Shown here: positions 26,901-30,871 of the stretch, piece by piece
Numbering within the stretch: position 1 is the first letter of the stretch
How the letters are laid out: each line of letters starts with the position of its first letter
Assembly (NCBI GenBank): GCA_035541895.1
Contig: DATKMK010000078.1
Span: forward strand, 1 to 30,871
Direction: 5' to 3'
Length of the DNA stretch: 30,871 bases
DNA from: DATKMK01 sp035541895
GTDB lineage: Bacteria; Desulfobacterota; Binatia; HRBIN30; JACQVA1
Program-made: the position numbers and the translations under genes
The notes under the pieces: model-generated
Told to the model about the DNA's origin: nothing
What the model saw: the letters and a program-made list of their open reading frames with translations, nothing else
The model's database searches: none

Positions 26901-27861
26901 GCTGCTGCCACGCTTTCGCCTCGCTGCGCAGTCGGAAGATCTCGTGACGCGGTTGACAGGTCACGCGTCGCTCGGCGTGTATGCGTTCGACCGCGGCGAC
27001 TTCGCCGAGGCCCACGAACACTTGGTGTCCACGCGCCAGTTCTACGGCACGGATGCGTTTCAATCGTTCACCCGACAATACGGCTTCGACGGCGGGTTGT
27101 ACTTCCACGCCTACGACATGTCGGCGGTGTGGTCCTTGGGTTACCCGGATCAAGCCGACGCGATTCGTCGCGAGCTGCAGGACATCGCCGAGCGTTCTCG
27201 CAACCCGTTCTCGATCTGTATTGCACTCGCGTACGGGGCGACCCTGGCGCACAACCGCGGCGAGGCCGAGTTGGCGCTCGAACTGTCCGATCGTCTGATC
27301 GGCCTGGCCATGGAGCAGCATCTGTATCTCTGGCTCGCTGCCGCGACGTGCGGCCGCGGCGGGGCGCTACGGCTGCTCGGGCGAGTCGACGAGGCGGTGC
27401 CGACGATTCAACAGGGCCTGGCGATCTACCGCGGGATCGGCGTGATGTCGGCGTACAGTTACTACCTCACCTATCTCGCCGCCGCGCATCGCGACGCCGG
27501 GCAGATCGCCGAAGGTCTCGCGGTTGTCGACGAGGGGTTGTCGCTGTGCGAGACGATGGTGCAGCGCTTCCATGAGTCGGAGCTGCTGCGAATCAAGGGC
27601 GACCTGCTGGCGCTACAAGATGATCACGCCGGCGCCGAGTCGCACTACCGCCGCGCACTCGATCTCGCCGCGAAGCAGGGTGCGCGATCGTACGAGCTGC
27701 GGGCGGCGGTGAGGCTGAGCCAAGAGTATGCAACGCAGGGGCAGCGCACGGACGCCCTGACGTGCGTGAGCAGAACGTTTGACTGGTTCCAGGAGGGGTT
27801 TCAGACGGCCGATTTGAAGTCGGCGGCCACACTCCGCAGCCACGTCATACGGGAGGGATGA
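23902..27861 (+). CDS. Giant Ser/Thr protein kinase with cyclase-like, AAA ATPase and TPR regions
   Basis: A 1319-residue signalling protein. The kinase domain (about 22-290) is complete: GQGSFG loop, Lys51 in VALK, Glu74, HRD (148-150), DFG (171-173), and APEQ. A nucleotide-cyclase-like domain follows (about 305-475); its first metal Asp, expected in FADLVGFT-like sequence, is Gln in VVCCQLT, although a D remains in LADRALLVFG, so catalysis is doubtful. Next is an AAA-type ATPase (about 490-850) with GEPGIGKS (521-528) and AIENLHWAD, then TPR-like helical repeats to the end. The build recalls PknK-like kinases. It sits between a regulator and two unknown genes. Start GTG 23902 or ATG 23911. 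Confidence 0.9.
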   Translation: MSPMAPNQEVPVCPGAVIEDRYEVLHQLGQGSFGGVYQARQRSTGQLVALKVLRPQPGADAVDSQARMEQFVREARLCAALSHPNIVRLVDLGEIAAGLPYVAFEFVRGATLKEVLATEGKLAVAEAVHLLAQVLDALSCAHTHGVVHRDIKPDNIMLTKTGVRRNAMVLDFGLGELVDERSRSLADIVAAQEVVGTLSYAAPEQLRGEAPSARSDLYSWGLTLLECVTGDLPFHGASTQEVILKQLGPEPVAMPEWLRRHPLGRVLEMVTAKQPEKREVAIGRLLDLLRGAGDEDRSDQTVEPERRQLTVVCCQLTLAAADSIRVEVDEVDRLQHIHHVALSEHATQAGGMLAATLADRALLVFGYPLAREGDARRAARCALAIARSVSSLAPSSGVRANIRIGVHSGLSILRDVGRGSVGACQVSGFAPQVASQLAQRAEPGAVLVSRETQRVLRHEFDTTAIDETTFRVDGERRGAVAERAPMVAESPLIGRAVQRQRLFDGWNAAVAGNSSVMLISGEPGIGKSRLMHELQAEVGPDAWVELVCAPEHQTAPLRPVIDALQNTEQSLESLLERAGVDVAITLPLLAALLSRPLDDRFERLQLTPERQKELTLQALIGLLLKMAEAQPIVLAIENLHWADATTMELVTQLLQTLRGGNGATSHPRLYVVVTTRPELIPPWSGDDVAFLPLQRLAQADVEAMVRASCAVEGELSPALIAQVIERAEGVPLFVEEVARVMMTSAGEAGPSGRPSAASVELPGSLLALLTARLDSVSPAARDTAQLAAVLGREFRYELLQAVSPKDRGFVRRDIAELGTAGLLVQRRTGAGDQYSFRHALLRDAAYDAMVRPLRQSLHRRVAGVLQQQFPEIDENRPEIVALHFEQGGENLSAGEYWRRAGDQALRLAEYVAADQQFERGLGLVPGAAQSPARARLEIELLTGLGTVQFMTKGYAAPEVEQTFARAWEQCDRSGDDVSVKVLYGVWSVYLTRGDREATAKLLPRFRLAAQSEDLVTRLTGHASLGVYAFDRGDFAEAHEHLVSTRQFYGTDAFQSFTRQYGFDGGLYFHAYDMSAVWSLGYPDQADAIRRELQDIAERSRNPFSICIALAYGATLAHNRGEAELALELSDRLIGLAMEQHLYLWLAAATCGRGGALRLLGRVDEAVPTIQQGLAIYRGIGVMSAYSYYLTYLAAAHRDAGQIAEGLAVVDEGLSLCETMVQRFHESELLRIKGDLLALQDDHAGAESHYRRALDLAAKQGARSYELRAAVRLSQEYATQGQRTDALTCVSRTFDWFQEGFQTADLKSAATLRSHVIREG

Positions 27862-29150
27862 GTCAAGTGATGAGGACGACGACTCGGACAACGGGCATCG
27901 GTGTTCTCTTTCTTCTGATCTCGGGTTTGCTCGCCAATGCGTGTCGGACCGCAAGTCCCGCAAGGTCGCCGACACCTGGGGAGGATGAGGGGGTCGCCGG
28001 CATGCCGACGGCGGCCCGGACCCCCTCAGCGGTTCTGACGTGCGCCGGTGATCAGGCTCCGATTTGCGATCTGAAAACCCAGCCCTCGGAAGATCAAGTA
28101 CGCGGAGCCATGCAAAGTATCGCGTTCTATGCGAACGGCGGTGACAGCACCGCCGTGGGAGCCTCGCTACGACCGATGACTTTGGATCGTGCCGTCTGCG
28201 TTCTGCTGCGGGACAATGGCGAGAACCACGCGGCGCGAAAGCGCCTGGCCTTTATTCTCCTCTTCGCTGGCTTGAAGCCTGCACCCAATGAGGTAACAGG
28301 CCACACTGATCTGGGGCCGCCGAGCTTCTGCTCGGCGATAAGGGCCCTCGGTCCTCTCGATCAGATTCTTGGCAGCGACGAATTTCATATTGAGAACTTC
28401 CCCTCTCACGAGCGACTTGCTATCGAAAATCGCGTGCGAGACGAGCTCATGAGAATAAATGGAGCGTTGAACACTGACTGTGCGACGCTCAACTCGTGCC
28501 GCCTCGTCCAGGACCCCTCTGGGGCAGAGGGTGTAGAGTTCTCCATCAGTGCGCGGAAGTCGCTGAATGACGTCAAACAGGCCATCGATCCGCAAGCGTG
28601 GGCCCTCTGCAGTTCGGCAAGCTTCAAAGCGACCTACGTCACAGAACTGTCCTTGAAGGGAACGCCCATCTTCGAGCACGGGCCCTGCGAACCGAAGGAG
28701 GCGTCCAACAAGCCGCCCCGTGGGAGCGACTACGAACGTCCCTTGTTCGAGGACTATGTCTTCAACCCTTGCGGAGGTGATGACGGTTGTCCTCCTGGGT
28801 TGACTAAGTTCGGCGCGTCCTTCGAGAATATTCTGTCGATCAAGGCGAAAAATGGGACTGATGCAGCGTCAGGACAGCCAAACTATGTGATGACCTACAA
28901 TCTCAACACATCGAAATGCAGCACCGTCTTGGGAAAGAAGCAGCCTGGCGTCATCACAACGGACTATGGGCAGGTAGTGGCAATTGCGGCGCCAAGTCCC
29001 ACTCCAACCGAGATGACCGGCACTAAGTTCATACAATTTGTAGCTGGAGGCGTCGACCCCGGCTTCAACGGTTGGGCCAAGTACGTCCTGCCACTGTTGT
29101 GCGAAGAGGCCGCGGGAGTGTCCGGCGGCGGAGTCTGCTGTACGAAATGA
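27858..29150 (+). CDS. Exported cysteine-rich protein, possible lipoprotein, unknown function
   Basis: The ATG overlaps the kinase stop (ATGA at 27858-27861), so translation is likely coupled; an ATG at 27870 is an alternative. The N-terminus has RTTTRTTGIG then a hydrophobic core LFLLISGLLANAC, which may be a lipoprotein signal with Cys29, although the lipobox is not perfect, or a signal peptidase I site. A low-complexity Pro/Thr/Ala linker follows to about residue 55. The remaining 370 residues carry many cysteines (about 15), often in close pairs, suggesting disulphides outside the cytoplasm. I recognise no family. G+C is visibly lower than in the genes upstream. Confidence 0.78.
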   Translation: MSQVMRTTTRTTGIGVLFLLISGLLANACRTASPARSPTPGEDEGVAGMPTAARTPSAVLTCAGDQAPICDLKTQPSEDQVRGAMQSIAFYANGGDSTAVGASLRPMTLDRAVCVLLRDNGENHAARKRLAFILLFAGLKPAPNEVTGHTDLGPPSFCSAIRALGPLDQILGSDEFHIENFPSHERLAIENRVRDELMRINGALNTDCATLNSCRLVQDPSGAEGVEFSISARKSLNDVKQAIDPQAWALCSSASFKATYVTELSLKGTPIFEHGPCEPKEASNKPPRGSDYERPLFEDYVFNPCGGDDGCPPGLTKFGASFENILSIKAKNGTDAASGQPNYVMTYNLNTSKCSTVLGKKQPGVITTDYGQVVAIAAPSPTPTEMTGTKFIQFVAGGVDPGFNGWAKYVLPLLCEEAAGVSGGGVCCTK

Positions 29151-29207
29151 AAGCCTTTGTTTTGTGAGAAGGCGGTGATACAGACCTTGGAAAAGGGAGA
29201 AGTCACG

Positions 29208-29717
29208 ATGTCGGCCAAAGCGCGTGCGCACGGTTCGAGGCTTCGTCTGAGGTATCAGGATATCGCGGATAGAATGCTCGGGCGTTGGGATGTTGCTGCG
29301 GAAGAGGCACTTCGCCGCGAATATACCCCAGGCAAACTACTGTCTGATATGTTTGGTTTCTGGAGTGACGCTGCGTCGGGGCTGAGCCTGTGGTCGGATC
29401 TGTTCACCGGGGACTTTCCGACAGTTGCATTCGGGAAAGTCGCAGCGACTACGACAGGATCGATTGCGCGCAGTGTGCCGCTCTTTGCGTTCACGAGCCG
29501 CGTCAACGTGGACGCGACGCCCCTATCACTAGGTAGCACCAAGCCGCAGATTGACAAGGTTTCCGCAGAGGTTTCGCTAGATGGTGAGGCCCTCACCGTT
29601 ACCATTTCGGACCTCGACAAGATTCGCGGTCTGCAGAAGGGAGAATATGAGGGACGAATCCATCTCAAGGAAAATGACACGCTCGACGTTGCCTTCGTGA
29701 CGATCGAGATCGTGTAG
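29208..29717 (+). CDS. Small two-part protein, unknown function
   Basis: A 169-residue protein, chosen to start at ATG 29208 because GGGAGAAG lies seven bases before it; the open frame begins earlier at a TTG. The first 60 residues are basic and helical (RLRLRYQDIADRMLGRW) and do not form a signal peptide. The last 75 residues look beta-rich, with alternating hydrophobic strands such as KVSAEVSLDGEALTVTISDL and VAFVTIEIV, like an Ig-type or carbohydrate-binding-like domain. The gene follows the exported protein by 57 bases and shares its lower G+C. It may be the last gene of the kinase operon. No family is recognised. Confidence 0.7.
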   Translation: MSAKARAHGSRLRLRYQDIADRMLGRWDVAAEEALRREYTPGKLLSDMFGFWSDAASGLSLWSDLFTGDFPTVAFGKVAATTTGSIARSVPLFAFTSRVNVDATPLSLGSTKPQIDKVSAEVSLDGEALTVTISDLDKIRGLQKGEYEGRIHLKENDTLDVAFVTIEIV

Positions 29718-29757
29718 GCGCATAGAAAGGCGGGTCAGAAGTGGCCCCTACCCTACT

Positions 29758-30813
29758 TCACGTGCGCAACAACACCCATCGCAGGATACCCTCGACAAAG
29801 CACAAGTCCCTCGACGCTGGCATTTGCGCGTAGAGGATCTGCTGTTCGTGCCGCGCCGCCCCCGCCAGTCCGTGGGCGACTTGTCGTGCATGCTCGAGGC
29901 TTCCGTATTGTTTCATCAGTCCCCCCACCCAGTTGACATCCTCGGGAGTCCGCGCCCGGCGTGGCATGGACAGGAACCGAAACAAGCGATCACGCTCATC
30001 CTCGGCCGTCGAGCGCAGCAGGTGGATCAGCATCAACGTCCGCTTGCCCTCCCAGAGGTCGCCGCTCAACTCTTTGCCGTAGCGCTGCGGGTCGCCCTGC
30101 AGGTTGAGCAGGTCGTCCTGAATCTGGAACGCGGCGCCGAGGAAGAACCCGAAGCGCAGGAAGCGGTCGAGGTCGCGATTGCTGCGCGTGCCGATCAGGA
30201 CGCCGGCGCGGATTGGAAAGATCGTCGTGTACCAGCAGGTCTTCTTCAACACCATGTCGAGGTAGTCGGCGTCCGAGATGTGCAGCGCGTTATCGCGGCG
30301 CCAGCCGAGTTCGATGGCTTGCCCCTCGACCGTCTCACGCGCCATCCGCTCGGCTTCTTCCATCACCTGCATCGCCAGCCGCGGACCCAGTCGCTGGCGG
30401 TTGTCGATCAGCGCCCGCAGGCCGAGCAGCGTGAGCGCGTCCCCGACATTGATCGCGGCGGCGACGCCGTGGAGGGCGTGGAGCGTCGGCCGGCCGCGGC
30501 GTTCCTCGCTCTCGTCTTCGATGTCGTCGTGCACCAAGAACGCATTGTGCAGCAGCTCCAACGCCGCGGCGGTGCCAACGGCGTCCTCCAATGAGGCACC
30601 GAACGAGCGCGCGGTGGCGATCAGCAGACTGGGGCGAAGCATGCGTCCGGCGCGACGCGGGTAGTCGGCGACCAGGTTGTAGAGATGCCGCCGCGGCTCG
30701 CGCGGCTGCAGGTACTCGCACAGCGCCACCCGCGTGAGGTTGCCGTACTCTTCGAGCATCGCCGGGACGAGTTGCGCGTCGCCGCCGCTTGCGGTTTGGT
30801 CGGCGCCGTTCAC
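29758..30813 (-). CDS. Polyprenyl diphosphate synthase (trans-isoprenyl type)
   Basis: A 351-residue all-helical isoprenyl diphosphate synthase. GRMLRPSL at 56-63 holds the GK/R-type pyrophosphate residues. The first Asp-rich motif is DDIED at 96-100, the second is DDLLN at 233-237 in QIQDDLLN, and KTCWYTT is near 191-197. It condenses isopentenyl diphosphate with an allylic diphosphate to give a C15-C20 or longer product; chain length is not clear from sequence. The GTG at 30813 overlaps the stop of the gene upstream (GTGA), suggesting coupling; an ATG at 30759 is a possible alternative start. It converges with the 29208 gene. Confidence 0.88.
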   Translation of the reverse strand: MNGADQTASGGDAQLVPAMLEEYGNLTRVALCEYLQPREPRRHLYNLVADYPRRAGRMLRPSLLIATARSFGASLEDAVGTAAALELLHNAFLVHDDIEDESEERRGRPTLHALHGVAAAINVGDALTLLGLRALIDNRQRLGPRLAMQVMEEAERMARETVEGQAIELGWRRDNALHISDADYLDMVLKKTCWYTTIFPIRAGVLIGTRSNRDLDRFLRFGFFLGAAFQIQDDLLNLQGDPQRYGKELSGDLWEGKRTLMLIHLLRSTAEDERDRLFRFLSMPRRARTPEDVNWVGGLMKQYGSLEHARQVAHGLAGAARHEQQILYAQMPASRDLCFVEGILRWVLLRT

Positions 30814-30871
30814 GTCGCGATGATCCGAACGCTGAGCGTCCCCACCGGTCGGCTGGTTTCCTCGTCGATGA
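30810..30871 (-). CDS. C-terminal end of an upstream gene, cut by window edge
   Basis: Twenty codons of a minus-strand frame end at TGA 30810-30812, which overlaps the GTG start of the polyprenyl synthase. The visible residues read IDEETSRPVGTLSVRIIAT. That is too short to identify. The four-base overlap and shared direction suggest an operon with the synthase. Confidence 0.5.
   Translation of the reverse strand, partial: IDEETSRPVGTLSVRIIAT

Noticed and set aside
29718..29757. Terminator between the convergent genes at 29.7 kb
   Set aside because: No stem of useful length and no T-run found in the 40-base gap.

Overview
The window is GC-rich bacterial chromosome, densely coded on both strands, with lower G+C only near 28.0-29.7 kb. 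The gene mix includes an F420-type luciferase-like oxidoreductase, PaaK-like ligases, thiolase and enoyl-CoA hydratase, DSH-type amidohydrolase, globin, AmmeMemoRadiSam radical SAM enzyme, giant Ser/Thr kinase-ATPase-TPR protein, and VapBC/PemK remnants. This suggests a soil or sediment bacterium of the Deltaproteobacteria/Binatota type, or possibly Acidobacteria or Actinobacteria. No rRNA or marker gene is present, so the placement is inference.

Layout. 0-6.7 kb: hydrolases, including two alpha/beta hydrolase paralogues facing tail to tail (the first cut by the window edge), a hydrolase plus small membrane protein pair, and a minus-strand group of radical SAM enzyme, LLM oxidoreductase and type-B carboxylesterase. 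6.7-9.9 kb: two PaaK-like proteins separated by 595 bp of non-coding sequence with hairpin repeats and a short tandem repeat. The first PaaK-like protein lacks the ATP loop and the C-terminal lysine. 9.9-14.1 kb: a GNAT protein and a PLP decarboxylase flanked by decayed toxin-antitoxin modules: a VapBC with a broken toxin on the left, and PemK-type and VapC remnants on the right. 14.2-18.1 kb: amidohydrolase, globin, enoyl-CoA hydratase family protein and thiolase. 18.1-22.2 kb: GT39-like membrane glycosyltransferase, methyltransferase, amidase and a possible small membrane protein.

22.3-29.7 kb is the most unusual part: four plus-strand genes in tight order. They encode a GAF-AAA+-Fis regulator whose sigma-54 contact loop is not GAFTGA, a 1319-residue kinase with cyclase-like, AAA ATPase and TPR regions, a cysteine-rich exported protein whose start overlaps the kinase stop, and a small two-part protein of unknown function. 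I read this as a signalling cassette with unrecognised outputs. The window ends with a minus-strand polyprenyl diphosphate synthase that overlaps the end of a partial upstream gene.

Two themes recur. Several genes without a ribosome binding site (at 9970, 11897, and less surely 6745 and 22344) have a promoter-like TTG..C / 17-18 bp / TAG... arrangement placed so that transcription would begin at or next to the start codon, suggesting leaderless mRNAs. A dispersed repeat of about 100-140 bp occurs three times, with its central 14-bp hairpin maintained by paired substitutions.
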